Translations under genes and position numbers: made by a program
The notes under the pieces: model-generated
What the model was told of the DNA's origin: nothing
What the model saw: the letters and a program-made list of their open reading frames with translations, nothing else
The model's database searches: none
Assembly: GCF_001442805.1 (NCBI RefSeq)
Contig: NZ_CP011131.1
Span: forward strand, 5,890,001 to 5,954,000
Source: Lysobacter gummosus
GTDB taxonomy: Bacteria > Pseudomonadota > Gammaproteobacteria > Xanthomonadales > Xanthomonadaceae
Direction: 5' to 3'
Length of the DNA: 64,000 bases
Shown here: positions 44,512 through 53,494 of the stretch, piece by piece
How positions within the stretch are numbered: position 1 is the first letter of the stretch
Layout of the letters: every line of letters starts with the position of its first letter

Positions 44512-45393
44512 CTATTTGAGGTGAGCGACGATTCCGGCGATGATCGCGTCGAGAAGCGGCTGCGGCAGGTCGTGCCCCATACCCTCGACACCCTTCTCGG
44601 GGTCCCCCAGCCATTCGGCCCCGGGGATCGCGTCACGCGTGGCCTTGCCGCCGGAGATGTGGATGAGCGCGTCCTCGTTGCCGTGGATGACCAGCGTCGG
44701 CAAGGTCAGGCCATTGAGCTCCTTCGTACGATCGCCTGCGAGCAGGATCGCGCCGACTTGACGTGCGCCGCCGCCGGGGTGGGCCGGGCCACCGTTCGAG
44801 TCGAGCGAGCGCTTGTAAGCCGCCTCGGCAAGCGCTCGACGACGCGGCGCCTCTTCTGCGGCATAAGTATCCGAGCCGATAAGCGCGTACAGCGCCGCGA
44901 CATGATCGATCGCGCCTTCCGGGTCGGACGGCGGCTCCTTGATCAACTCCGCAATGACGCCGGGCTGCGCATATCCGACCCAGATATTGCCGGTGGTGCT
45001 CATGATCGAGCACAGGCTGCGCGCGCGCGCGGGGTAGTTGATCGCCAGTCTCTGCGCGATCATGCCGCCCATCGAAGCCCCGACGATATGGGCGTTGTCG
45101 ATCCCAAGGTGATTCAGCAACTGGATCGCGTCATAGGCCATGTCCACAAGGCGATACCCGTCGGCGGGCGGCGCCCCGGTCCGCCATCGGGTCAAGCCGC
45201 TGTCGCGGTTGTCGAAGCGGATGACCCAATGCTGCTCTTTCAGCTTGTCGACGAGTGGCTGCGGCCAATGGATCAACTGGGAGTTCAGGCCCATGATCAA
45301 CAGCACGGGCGGGTGCGTTGGGTCGCCGTCGACCCGATAGCACAGTTTCACGTCTTCGATCTCAACGAATAAGTCTTCGGACTTCACCGTCAT
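44512..45393 (-). CDS. Alpha/beta-fold hydrolase
   Basis: A 293-residue hydrolase. It has the oxyanion region VLLIMGLNSQLIHWP, FDNRDSGLTRW, the nucleophile elbow GASMGGMIAQRLA, the acid region LVIHGNEDALIHISGG and the His in GMGHDLPQPLLDAI. This resembles the aclacinomycin methylesterase/RdmC-like group. Substrate unknown. GGAG at good distance from the ATG. No clear operon partner. Confidence 0.87.
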   Translation of the reverse strand: MTVKSEDLFVEIEDVKLCYRVDGDPTHPPVLLIMGLNSQLIHWPQPLVDKLKEQHWVIRFDNRDSGLTRWRTGAPPADGYRLVDMAYDAIQLLNHLGIDNAHIVGASMGGMIAQRLAINYPARARSLCSIMSTTGNIWVGYAQPGVIAELIKEPPSDPEGAIDHVAALYALIGSDTYAAEEAPRRRALAEAAYKRSLDSNGGPAHPGGGARQVGAILLAGDRTKELNGLTLPTLVIHGNEDALIHISGGKATRDAIPGAEWLGDPEKGVEGMGHDLPQPLLDAIIAGIVAHLK

Positions 45394-45938
45394 CAGTTTT
45401 CTCCGCTACTGGCATCGTGGATAGGTATTTATGGATCTGGGGATAGAACGGCCCAACGTTTCTCGACTACAACCCATTGAGCGACTCGCCGCGGCCTGCA
45501 TATCGATCAGCCGCGTTCGAGCCGCCCTGAAACTGGCAGCAACGCGGTAACAAGAAAAAATGAGCCGGCTGTCTAAGCCCTGGCCGACGCAGCTTGCGAA
45601 CAAGTTCTGCTGCAAGTTCTGCTGGATATACCGCCCATTCCGATCCGGTTCCGAGACCGGGTAGACGGACTCCGATTGGATCACCGAATTTAACGAACAA
45701 GCACGAAAACTCACCGCGCTTAAGCGCGCCGCTGAATTTTCCTTGTGCTTACCAATTGTGCCGGGCGCATCGTCGCGATGCGAAGCGCAGCACAGTGCTC
45801 GTTGATGAAGCCGTATTCAACTCGGGCTCTCTCGCGGCGGTCGCCTATATACGGCGACGCAATTGCCTGAGCAGGCTTCGAACAGTTTATGCAAGCCGAA
45901 GCCGCTTCGCGGCTCGACCCTGGCGGAAGCGTTCTGCC
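45394..45938. other. Intergenic region with a GAAGCCGCTTCGCGGC palindrome
   Basis: About 545 bp between the alpha/beta hydrolase start and the H-NS stop. At 45893-45921 lies GCAAGCCGAAGCCGCTTCGC followed by GGCTCGACC, the same palindrome found in the island near 14900. A direct repeat of GCAAGTTCTGCTG occurs near 45600-45625. No gene supported. Confidence 0.5.
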
Positions 45939-46358
45939 TCAGCGCTGTTTGATGAGCGTTCGTCGGCCTATTGGACTGTTCTTGCGAGCGGTCGGCTTGG
46001 CCAGGCCGGGGATCAGGAAATCAGCGACGCTGCGGCCATGCTTCGTTTTCTGGGCCAGCCACCGCGGCATCCGCCCACGGCCCGACCAGGTGTTGCGCTT
46101 GTTGTCCGGGTCGCGGTACTTGGCGGCAACCTTGCTCGCCTTTCGCCGCGGAGCCCGCTTCTTGCCGGCGATCTCGGCTACCGGCCGATCCCCATAGAGT
46201 TCGTCGATCGTATAACCGTGCTGAGCGGCGAGTGCGATCACTGTCCGACGCACCGAGGCAATGGGGCGACGGCTGGATATCAGCTGTTTCCGCCGCTCCG
46301 CGGCATTCAGAAGGGAATTGAGTTCCGACAGGCTGAGCTTTTCGACATCGATTTTCAT
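45939..46358 (-). CDS. H-NS-like nucleoid-associated protein
   Basis: A 139-residue protein. The N-terminal oligomerisation helix is MKIDVEKLSLSELNSLLNAA, the linker is basic (AGKKRAPRRKASKVAAKY), and the DNA-binding core YRDPDNKRNTWSGRGRMPRW carries the H-NS-type TWSGRGR-P-W motif. H-NS proteins silence AT-rich acquired DNA, relevant to the AT-richer island in this window. Single-gene unit. Confidence 0.9.
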   Translation of the reverse strand: MKIDVEKLSLSELNSLLNAAERRKQLISSRRPIASVRRTVIALAAQHGYTIDELYGDRPVAEIAGKKRAPRRKASKVAAKYRDPDNKRNTWSGRGRMPRWLAQKTKHGRSVADFLIPGLAKPTARKNSPIGRRTLIKQR

Positions 46359-46643
46359 GCCGCACAGGGTCCTGCCATGCCTATCAGCCTGTCAAGCACC
46401 AACGCCAGGGCCTGGGCGAATGCGCCTGGCCTGGGATCTCGATTCGTCGAGCCGCGAAAGAGCCCCACTCGCGCGGCCAAATCGTCGGGGGGGGATATGT
46501 CTTTGCCACCACAGATGCAGGAGCAGCCCAATGGTTCGGTATGGAATCAAACAAGAATCAGCTCCCTTCCTTTGGCGGTGCATCCCGTGAAGATACCCTC
46601 CCCTTCATGCTCCCGCCGACTCAGCTGGGCCTACAATCGCGCC

Positions 46644-46955
46644 ATGGAATATCAATTGATCATCAAGTTCTGGCGCAAGTCGCTGGCGGACGAAGCTTTC
46701 CTCGCCACGATCGAAGCCGAGTTGAAGCAGGCCTTGGGCGCCACCGTCGAATTGGAGGGGCTCGACGTCAGCGCAAAGGAGATCAATCTTTTCATGCTCA
46801 CGTCCGATCCCCGCCATTCTTTCCGGCGCGCTAAAGACGTTCTGGAAAGACTGGGCACGCTGAATGCGGTTTCGGCCGCATTCCGTCTTTCGGGCGGCGC
46901 GCAATTGACTTCGATCTGGCCGCTTCGCTCCACTCGCAAGTTCAAGCTTCCCTAG
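46644..46955 (+). CDS. Conserved hypothetical protein
   Basis: A 103-residue protein: MEYQLIIKFWRKSLADEAFL, AELKQALGATVELEGLDVSA, KEINLFMLTSDPRHSFRRA and LTSIWPLRSTRKFKLP. The alternating beta/alpha pattern suggests a ferredoxin-like fold. Similar small proteins are widespread in Proteobacteria as hypotheticals. I do not know a function. The longer frame upstream (from about 45594) is not supported. Confidence 0.7.
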   Translation: MEYQLIIKFWRKSLADEAFLATIEAELKQALGATVELEGLDVSAKEINLFMLTSDPRHSFRRAKDVLERLGTLNAVSAAFRLSGGAQLTSIWPLRSTRKFKLP

Positions 46956-47042
46956 CTGGAAAGCCGTGAATTGCGGCCTGCGTAAGCCCTTTGTCCTGGG
47001 GCGAGCGAAGCGGGACCCGTCCTTCGGCCCGAATCATCGCGA

Positions 47043-48530
47043 TCAGCTTGATCGAGACGGCGGACGCGTATCACCTGCATCACGCAGCAGTGCATCCGAA
47101 GCCTGGATCCCGGACAACATGGCGGACGGCACTCCATAGCCCGGAAACGTGGTTTGACCCGCCAGATACAGGCCTTGAATGCGCGTGGAATGGGGAAAGA
47201 ATTGTCCCGGAGCCGCGCCAGGCGCGATGCCGTACAGCGCGCCTTCGTAGAGGTTACGATCTGTCGCGAAGGTGTTCGGGTCCAGCACGCGCAAGGTATC
47301 GATCGACAACGCCGGGAGCTTCTGCCTGAGTCCTTCAATGAAGTTTTCCACGGTTTGCTTCGTCAGCTCACGGCTCCAGTCCGACGCCGATGCGATGCCG
47401 CTTACGGGCGCGAAGAACTCGATGACCGCTTTGTTCTGGGGAGCCAGTTCCGGAAGCGTTGTGGTTGGGTTGGTGAATGAGAGCCACCGGGGCACTTCCG
47501 GGGTCGCCGTGTGCATCCGCCCCTGATCGCGCATCTTCGGAACATGGTTGACGATGAAAGCGTCGTCGGCGATGGCGTCGCAGCCGATCTGTATCGCAAT
47601 GGCCCGATGCGACAGCGGCGAACGCCGGGCCCTTTTCAACAGCGCGGCAGGAACCGCGTCTTCCGGCAACAACCGTGTCGCCAACTCGAACCCGGAGCAG
47701 GTGGCGACGACATGGCGCGACTCAATCAGTTCTCCGGTCGATAATTCAACACCGCGCAGTTTTCCGCCGGCTACCCACAGTTTGCTCGCCCGCTGTCCAT
47801 AGCGAATCGCCACCGAATGCGTTTGGGCAGCCCGAAGCAGCGCTGCGGGAATCATGCCCATGCCGCCGCGCGGCAGATGGAAGCCCTCCTCCAGCAGCGC
47901 CATGAACCCGATGATCTGCGTGGCGGGCAAGCGCGCAGGCGCCGTACCCGTGTAGAGCAGCGTCGAGGCGACGGCCGCTTGTACGTCCGGATCGGCGAAA
48001 TACCTGGATATCAGCCGTTCGACGCTGCCGTGCATGCGCGGCAGGTATTTCCACAGGCGGGCGATGACGTGCGGCAACGAGGGCTCGGCGGGCAGAACAT
48101 CACGGACCAGGGTCCGGTAGATCGGTCCCCAATGCTTCTGCAACCTGTCGAGTCCCTGCCGCAGGCTGACAGTCCTTTCCCTTGCGTTGGCGCCTTCCAC
48201 ATACGACCTGTCTGCGCTTGAAAGATGGATCGCAGTGCCGTTGTCCAGAACGGTCCGCTGGGGATTTGCGATGGGAACCAGGGACAGCTCGCTATCGAAA
48301 TCGATACCCAACCGGGCGAACGTCGCTTTCAACACGGAAGGCACGGCGACGTATAACGCGCCGTTGTTGAACGTAAATCCGTCCACCGTGCTGGTGGAGC
48401 AGCATCCGCCGGCGGCCTCGGACGCCTCCAGCACAGTGACCTTCCGTCCCGATCGCGCAAGGTGGACGGCCGCACTGAGGCCGGCCAAGCCGGCTCCGAT
48501 GATCACCACAGGTTCGTCGCTGCTGGCCAT
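47043..48530 (-). CDS. FAD-dependent phytoene desaturase-like oxidoreductase
   Basis: A 495-residue flavoprotein. The N-terminal dinucleotide-binding motif is VVIIGAGLAGLSAAVHLARS, then EASEAAGGCCSTSTVDGFTF. Also visible are a conserved middle part (GFHLPRGGMGMIPAALLRAA) and the FAD-binding C-terminus GLYLAGQTTFPGYGVPSAML. This is the CrtI/carotenoid isomerase family, which desaturates or isomerises isoprenoid chains. No phytoene synthase gene is adjacent, so carotenoid synthesis is not proven; oxidation of another isoprenoid is possible given the terpene operon 2 kb away. Divergent from a TetR gene with a shared operator region. Confidence 0.82.
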   Translation of the reverse strand: MASSDEPVVIIGAGLAGLSAAVHLARSGRKVTVLEASEAAGGCCSTSTVDGFTFNNGALYVAVPSVLKATFARLGIDFDSELSLVPIANPQRTVLDNGTAIHLSSADRSYVEGANARERTVSLRQGLDRLQKHWGPIYRTLVRDVLPAEPSLPHVIARLWKYLPRMHGSVERLISRYFADPDVQAAVASTLLYTGTAPARLPATQIIGFMALLEEGFHLPRGGMGMIPAALLRAAQTHSVAIRYGQRASKLWVAGGKLRGVELSTGELIESRHVVATCSGFELATRLLPEDAVPAALLKRARRSPLSHRAIAIQIGCDAIADDAFIVNHVPKMRDQGRMHTATPEVPRWLSFTNPTTTLPELAPQNKAVIEFFAPVSGIASASDWSRELTKQTVENFIEGLRQKLPALSIDTLRVLDPNTFATDRNLYEGALYGIAPGAAPGQFFPHSTRIQGLYLAGQTTFPGYGVPSAMLSGIQASDALLRDAGDTRPPSRSS

Positions 48531-48594
48531 TGTGCTTATCCGGTTTGAGTCGCGAGGCACCGCGCGCTTGACTATTTATGAACAACATGCAAAT

Positions 48595-48609
48595 TTGAAC
48601 ATTGTTCAA
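48595..48609. promoter_or_regulatory. Palindromic operator candidate between the FAD enzyme and TetR genes
   Basis: TTGAACATTGTTCAA: perfect 6-bp arms TTGAAC/GTTCAA around ATT, midway between the divergent starts at 48530 and 48634. This is the expected size and place for a TetR-family operator controlling both genes. Confidence 0.65.
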
Positions 48610-48633
48610 TCATAGAGCGCAAGCGCTCCGACC

Positions 48634-49251
48634 ATGACCCGCCTGGAACGCAAGCGACAACACACGCGCGATCGCATAGCCCAGACAGCGTTCGAGCTGT
48701 TTGAAACTCACGGCTACGACGCCGTGACGATGGACCAAATCGCGATCGCCGCCGATGTTGCCCGCGGCACCCTCTACAACCACTTCGCCGTAAAGGAAGC
48801 GGTGCTGGCGTACCAGATGCATGCGCAACTCAAGAGCGATCTCGCGCCGCTCATGGAAGAAGTGATGCGCTGTACCGGCTTCAACGGCCGGATGCTCACG
48901 CTGCTGGAAGCGTCGGCGGGTTGGTGGGATCAGAATCGTCGCTATCTCGCGCCCTACATCCGTTACCGGTTCGAGAGTGTCGGGCAGGTGCAGCCTGCCG
49001 GAGAGCCGACCTCCGACTTGGCGCTGGTCTACGAAATGCTTCTCGAACGCGGGCAGCTCGACGGCGAAATTCGCCGCGACTTATCGCCGCCTCAACTCGC
49101 GCACTATCTGCATTTTCTGTATCTGTCCGCGCTGATGCGCTGGCTGGCCGACGCCGACCTGTCGCTGGCCGAGCAGTTCGCGGACGTTCTGATGTTCTTC
49201 AATGAAGGCGCGAGGGCTGGCTCAACGCGCCGGAAGTCGCGCGATCAGTAG
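48634..49251 (+). CDS. TetR/AcrR-family transcriptional regulator
   Basis: A 205-residue repressor-type protein. The HTH is RDRIAQTAFELFETHGYDAV, TMDQIAIAADVARGTLYNHF, AVKEAVL. The C-terminal ligand domain is helical (LLEASAGWWDQNRRYLAPYI). Divergent from the phytoene-desaturase-like gene; the 15-bp palindrome between them is its likely binding site. Confidence 0.9.
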   Translation: MTRLERKRQHTRDRIAQTAFELFETHGYDAVTMDQIAIAADVARGTLYNHFAVKEAVLAYQMHAQLKSDLAPLMEEVMRCTGFNGRMLTLLEASAGWWDQNRRYLAPYIRYRFESVGQVQPAGEPTSDLALVYEMLLERGQLDGEIRRDLSPPQLAHYLHFLYLSALMRWLADADLSLAEQFADVLMFFNEGARAGSTRRKSRDQ

Positions 49252-49342
49252 CGTGGGCCAGTTCACCCACGACCAAAGGACGGATACAGAACGGGACGCC
49301 TGACCGGCGTCTCGTTCTTGCCTCGGTCCAGCATGCGAGCGT

Positions 49343-49795
49343 TTACTTCGCGCGCTCGATCTCAAAACCGCTCACATCGACGCCGAGGTTGAAGCCGCGT
49401 CCGGTGCCGCTGACCGCCAACGACACCTCGCCCTTGCTCATGACCAACCCTTCCGCGCTTTTAACCACACCCGCGTTCGCGCCGGCCGTGGCATAGGTTC
49501 CGTAAATCTCGTCGAGATTTTTCAGCTTGGTGAACTCACCCTTGCCGTTGTCGATGCTGTACTTTCCTGCGGTAAGCCCGGCGCCGCGGATGCGAATCCG
49601 GACGGCCGCGGTCTGACCGTTATCGCAAGTTACCTGCCCCGCGCCGTTGATGTGCTTGTATATGGCTGCCCAGCCCGAGGTGTTGAATGTCATGTGACAT
49701 TTGGTCTCGGCTTGCGCGGCACGCACGGGGTTGAGCGCGGTCACTCCAGCCATGGCCGCGGCGAAAACCGCCAAGCCAACGATGCGCGTAATCAT
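49343..49795 (-). CDS. Secreted hypothetical protein
   Basis: A 150-residue exported protein with signal peptide MITRIVGLAVFAAAMAGVTA ... ALNPVRAAQA. The mature part is beta-rich, with two cysteines (TKCHMTF, VTCDNGQ), IRIRGAGLTAGKYSIDNGKG and EVSLAVSGTGRGFNLGVDVS. Similar beta-rich exported hypotheticals exist in Proteobacteria; I cannot name a family. An excellent AAGGAGGAG site precedes the ATG. Confidence 0.72.
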   Translation of the reverse strand: MITRIVGLAVFAAAMAGVTALNPVRAAQAETKCHMTFNTSGWAAIYKHINGAGQVTCDNGQTAAVRIRIRGAGLTAGKYSIDNGKGEFTKLKNLDEIYGTYATAGANAGVVKSAEGLVMSKGEVSLAVSGTGRGFNLGVDVSGFEIERAK

Positions 49796-49962
49796 GTCGC
49801 TCCTCCTTGGGGAAGTTGCGAAGGCCCTTGATTTCGACCTTCGCCATAGCTTTCGGGATTGCTTGTTCAAACTGGGGTAGTCCGTGTTAGCGCGGCGCGA
49901 AGTCATGGCTGCCGTCGTATTCGCAATACTTTGACATCCGCTCGCGAGTCTGGAGGCCGTGC

Positions 49963-50391
49963 TTAGAACACGATCTTGATCGAGGACGCGCTGCGCTCCG
50001 CCTCGCCGTGGTACACCGCTTCGATGTTGTTTCCATCCGGGTCCAGTGCGAATGCCGCGTAGTAGCCGGGGTGGTAAGGCCGCTCGCCGGGCGCGCCATG
50101 ATCGCGTCCGCCATGCGCCAGGGCGGCGCGATGGAAAGCTTCGACCATGGCACGATCGCGCGCCTGGAAGGCCAGATGATGGCGTCCGGTCAACTCGCCC
50201 TGCGCGGCCTGGCTGTCGGCGGTAGACACGAACAGCTCATCGGCCCAGAAATAGTCATCGCCGGTGCCGGCGACCGGCACCTGCAGCGCTTCGAATACAG
50301 CGGAGTAGAAGCGCCGACTCGCTTCCAGGTCGCGAACCACCAGTTGAATATGATCAATCAGACGGCCACGGTGCAGCTCCTGCTTTTTCAT
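49963..50391 (-). CDS. VOC-family protein (glyoxalase/bleomycin resistance-like)
   Basis: A 142-residue VOC protein: LIDHIQLVVRDLEASRRFYS (His ligand), GELTGRHHLAFQARDRAMVE, AALAHGGRDHGAPGERPYHP, YYAAFALDPDGNNIEAVYHG (Glu ligand). All usual metal-ligand positions appear present, so catalysis is possible. Substrate unknown. The ATG at 50391 has GGGAG at 7 nt. Confidence 0.85.
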   Translation of the reverse strand: MKKQELHRGRLIDHIQLVVRDLEASRRFYSAVFEALQVPVAGTGDDYFWADELFVSTADSQAAQGELTGRHHLAFQARDRAMVEAFHRAALAHGGRDHGAPGERPYHPGYYAAFALDPDGNNIEAVYHGEAERSASSIKIVF

Positions 50392-50539
50392 GCTGAACTC
50401 CCGGAGGGCTTTATCCTGTTGCGTCATGGCAACGGTTCGCTGTCACCGCCATCTTGGCGATCGACTTGCTAAGCGCCCGTGCAGTCCAGCGTGAAATAGG
50501 GGTTACGGCCAAGCCTGCGGCCATGATCGATTCATCGGC

Positions 50540-50740
50540 GCTTCCTTCCCGAAAGCGCCCCAGATTGAACAAGCTCCCAGCGTCCCAGCGGCGCCTGACT
50601 GCGCGCAGCCGCTCCCATGCCCAAGCCGGCTTGAGCCGGCCCAGACAGGCCTGAATCCCAATCGTGGCGTCTGAGCAAGCTGCGCCGTAATGCGCGTCAT
50701 CGCCCTCTGGATTGCCCAGGGACGCAGGCGTCTCCGCCCA
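50540..50740 (-). pseudogene. Fragment resembling the C-terminus of a berberine-bridge-type FAD oxidase
   Basis: The minus frame reads NPEGDDAHYGAACS, AWAWERLRAVRRRWDAGSLF and NLGRFREG. It resembles the C-terminal BBE segment (RLRAVKRRYDPxNLF) of FAD-linked oxidases. No N-terminal FAD domain exists upstream, where the terpene synthase gene stands. Either a remnant of a larger gene or a chance similarity. Confidence 0.35.
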
Positions 50741-50742
50741 GC

Positions 50743-51846
50743 TCAATCGGGCGCGCGCATCTGCGCGATATCCGCAGCGGCGACCTCATCGGTAGACGGC
50801 AACGGGATGATAGTGACCTCGCCGGAGATGAATCGTTTCCCTTTGAAGTCCTTGCCATGGTAGCGCGTGCTGATGGCATGAAACTCCGCATTGCCCGACG
50901 CCAGATGCTCCAGTTCCGTCAGGTAGTCGCGTACATCGCTGTCGTTTCCCAGCGGCCCCGCCAGCACCCGGTCGCGAGCCGCGATCAGCCGGCGCTCATT
51001 GTCGGATACCAGCACCGCCAGCTTGTCCAGCGCGCCCTGAAGCGTAAGGCCTTCCAAGTGCATCAACAGCCAAACGGAATTGACCGAGTCGGCGATGTAT
51101 ATTTCCTTCCGGAACGAATACGGATCGTTCACCAGGGTAATCGAGTCGATGGCCGCGGTTCTGACCGCGACCAGAGACTCATCGGCCGCCAGCGCGTCCG
51201 TCATGTCTACATCGATCGCGTACTCGGTCATCATGGCGGCCCACTCGCCATAGTTGTCGACGCGCCGCAGCTCCAGGTAGCGCTCGAAGCTCAAGCTGTC
51301 CATCTGCAGCGCCAGCGAATCGGTCTGCCGAAGGATCATGGTATGCAGCGATTCCTCGAGGCGTTTCCACACGCGCGGCTTGGAGGCCAACTGCGCCTTG
51401 ATCGGGATCAAGCCTTCATAGAGCAGTTGGGCGATAGGCGCCGATGCGGGAGGCCGAATGCCCGCTATCGCATCGAAGTAGTGGCCGCGCAGCTCCGATT
51501 GCCGCTGCGCATCGCCGAGAACGTCCGGATTGGTGGTGGTGTCGTCTATGAGCGTGGTGATGCTCATCATCCGTTCTAAATAATAGATCCGGTCTTTCTT
51601 CGTATGCGGGTAAGCCAGGCCGCCATAGGAAGGCATGCTCATGGACAGGTAGTGATCGACCGCCTTCTGGCTTCCGTAATGCGCCAGGATGTAGCGGCTG
51701 TCGCTGAGGGCGACCTGGCGCTCGGCTTCGTCGTGATCCGGGTGCCAGAGCGGCTTCAGGGTCAGATGAAAGTCGGGATGATGTATTTTCTCCCCGGGCT
51801 TCGGCAGACCGGTCAGGTTGCGGACGAAGTTGGGCGCCTTGATCAT
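50743..51846 (-). CDS. Class I terpene synthase
   Basis: A 367-residue bacterial terpene cyclase. The Asp-rich motif is LIDDTTTN (D101, D102) and the second metal motif is NDPYSFRKE (N240, S244, E248), the NSE triad that binds Mg-diphosphate. The spacing of about 140 residues between motifs is normal for class I enzymes. WHPDHDEAERQ near residue 34 and the helical content fit the family. Product not deducible from sequence. It is the third gene of an idi-methyltransferase-terpene synthase operon; 57 nt separate it from the methyltransferase gene. GAGG precedes the ATG. Confidence 0.87.
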   Translation of the reverse strand: MIKAPNFVRNLTGLPKPGEKIHHPDFHLTLKPLWHPDHDEAERQVALSDSRYILAHYGSQKAVDHYLSMSMPSYGGLAYPHTKKDRIYYLERMMSITTLIDDTTTNPDVLGDAQRQSELRGHYFDAIAGIRPPASAPIAQLLYEGLIPIKAQLASKPRVWKRLEESLHTMILRQTDSLALQMDSLSFERYLELRRVDNYGEWAAMMTEYAIDVDMTDALAADESLVAVRTAAIDSITLVNDPYSFRKEIYIADSVNSVWLLMHLEGLTLQGALDKLAVLVSDNERRLIAARDRVLAGPLGNDSDVRDYLTELEHLASGNAEFHAISTRYHGKDFKGKRFISGEVTIIPLPSTDEVAAADIAQMRAPD

Positions 51847-51903
51847 CCCCGATCCTCTCGTTATGAAATGTTCTGCGTCTGAGTCCGCTACCCGTGACGC
51901 TTA

Positions 51904-52842
51904 TCAACGCGGCTTCAGGATGGCGCTGTAGATCGAAATCTGTTTCTTCACTATCGCCACCGCCAGGCTTTCGGTCATCACATGCAGCTCTTCCAGCGGC
52001 CCGCGGGCGCCGAGAGGAAAGTGTTTCTCTATGTTCGCCCGTATATCCAGAAGCCAACGTATCGCGTCGGCATTGCTGGGCAGTACGCGCATATCCTGGA
52101 TGCCGAATCCGCTGCGCTCCACGACCTCGGAAAAATGCTTCGGAGTCTTCCGATACTTACAGGCCAGCCGGTCGACGATGTCGGGCGTGTCGGACCTGTA
52201 TTTTTCAAGGTCGATGTTGTAGAGGTTGTCCGATACAACGACGGTGCTTTCCGAATGCACTCGCCGCCGCAATTTCTCCATGACGGTTTCGTACAGATCG
52301 TCGGGAAAATGCGAGATGACCCCGCGCATGACGACCAGATCGTACGGCGTGTCGGCGTCCGGCAGCAGATCGATATCCTTCGCGTTGCACTGATACAAAT
52401 TAATGCGGCCCGAAAGACCTAGTTCGGCATGAACCTTGGCGCCATGTTCCAACTGGGGACGACTGACATTGATGCCGTCCAGGCATTGGCACTCGGTAAA
52501 GCGATCAGCCAGATGCTTCAGAATCGAACCCCAGCCGCAGCCGATGTCGAGAATGCGCTTGACGGGCGCGCGGCCTGTGTCGAAGCCGGCCAGTTTCAGC
52601 TGCCGATCGAAATATCGGACACCCGACTCGTCGAGAGAAGCCGGTTGCGGCAAGACCGGGTCGTCGTAAACGCCGAACTGGAACAGAAGGCTGTTTCCAA
52701 TGACCTTGCGCCAATCTTGCGGATCGTCCTGGTAGGTGTATTCGACCTTGGCCTGGTACTCGTTGACACAGGCGCCCTGGATCGCCGTGATCGCCATCTG
52801 CTGGAGACTGTCCGCTGTACGACTACGCTTGAGATCTTCCAT
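51904..52842 (-). CDS. SAM-dependent methyltransferase of a terpene operon
   Basis: A 312-residue class I methyltransferase: [20 protein letters not shown] near residue 97, [34 protein letters not shown] and [16 protein letters not shown]. The cyclopropane-synthase/GPP- and FPP-methyltransferase-like arrangement (GCGWG, INVS) and the position directly upstream of a terpene synthase suggest C-methylation of a prenyl diphosphate, as in 2-methylisoborneol or sodorifen synthesis. The substrate chain length is unknown. The ATG at 52842 has GGAG 8 nt upstream; a GTG at 52848 is possible. Confidence 0.83.
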   Translation of the reverse strand: MEDLKRSRTADSLQQMAITAIQGACVNEYQAKVEYTYQDDPQDWRKVIGNSLLFQFGVYDDPVLPQPASLDESGVRYFDRQLKLAGFDTGRAPVKRILDIGCGWGSILKHLADRFTECQCLDGINVSRPQLEHGAKVHAELGLSGRINLYQCNAKDIDLLPDADTPYDLVVMRGVISHFPDDLYETVMEKLRRRVHSESTVVVSDNLYNIDLEKYRSDTPDIVDRLACKYRKTPKHFSEVVERSGFGIQDMRVLPSNADAIRWLLDIRANIEKHFPLGARGPLEELHVMTESLAVAIVKKQISIYSAILKPR

Positions 52843-52948
52843 GTGCACACTCCACGGTGCGTCGATGCGATTGCCTTTTCGGCGACGGTCCTGACCTGAT
52901 CGTCTTCAAGCTCGCGGTCCGACCGAGCCAGCCACCTCGCGCCATGCT

Positions 52949-53494
52949 TCAGCCGTTTCGCGCGAGGCGAAGCAGTTCCGCTTCGCCGGTTGTCAACAGG
53001 ATCTTCTTCAGCCACACGGTGAACAGATCGGGCTGCGCGGTGAGCGAGTGGATCAGGGAAGGAATATCGATCCAGCGCCAGTCCGCTACCTCGTTGGGGT
53101 TGGGCGAAGGCGGGCGATCGAATCTGCCCAACAGAACGTGGTCGAGTTCATGTTCGACCATGTCCTCCGACACTCGCTCGCAATACAGAAAGCTGAAGGC
53201 CCTGCTTAGCGGGCAGTCGAACCCCATTTCCTCAAACAAGCGCCGGTGCGCCGCGGTTTCCAGATCCTCGCCGGCGCGCGGATGGCCGCAGCAGGTGTTG
53301 CTCCACAGTCCGGGAGAATGGTATTTGCCGTGGGCGCGCTGCTGCAGCAGCATTTCGCCATCGGGATTGAAGACGAAAATCGAGAAGGCGCGATGCAGCC
53401 AGCCGTTGCGATGAACCTGGATCTTCCCGGCGGTACCGACCTGCTGGTCGTCGCCGTCCACGAGAACCAAGGTGTCCTCCGGTTGAAATTCCAT
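52949..53494 (-). CDS. idi: Isopentenyl-diphosphate delta-isomerase, type I
   Basis: Idi interconverts IPP and DMAPP. This 181-residue Nudix-fold enzyme has HRAFSIFVFNPDGEMLLQQR, WSNTCCGHPRAGED (catalytic Cys, C68 or C69), RRLFEEMGF and EHELDHVLLG (catalytic Glu near 116), all as in E. coli Idi. It heads the operon with the methyltransferase (106 nt downstream) and the terpene synthase, and supplies DMAPP for that pathway. GGGAG at 9 nt. Confidence 0.94.
   Translation of the reverse strand: MEFQPEDTLVLVDGDDQQVGTAGKIQVHRNGWLHRAFSIFVFNPDGEMLLQQRAHGKYHSPGLWSNTCCGHPRAGEDLETAAHRRLFEEMGFDCPLSRAFSFLYCERVSEDMVEHELDHVLLGRFDRPPSPNPNEVADWRWIDIPSLIHSLTAQPDLFTVWLKKILLTTGEAELLRLARNG

Noticed and set aside
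47043-48530. Complete carotenoid cluster
   Set aside because: No phytoene synthase, lycopene cyclase or GGPP synthase gene in the window; only one CrtI-like gene.
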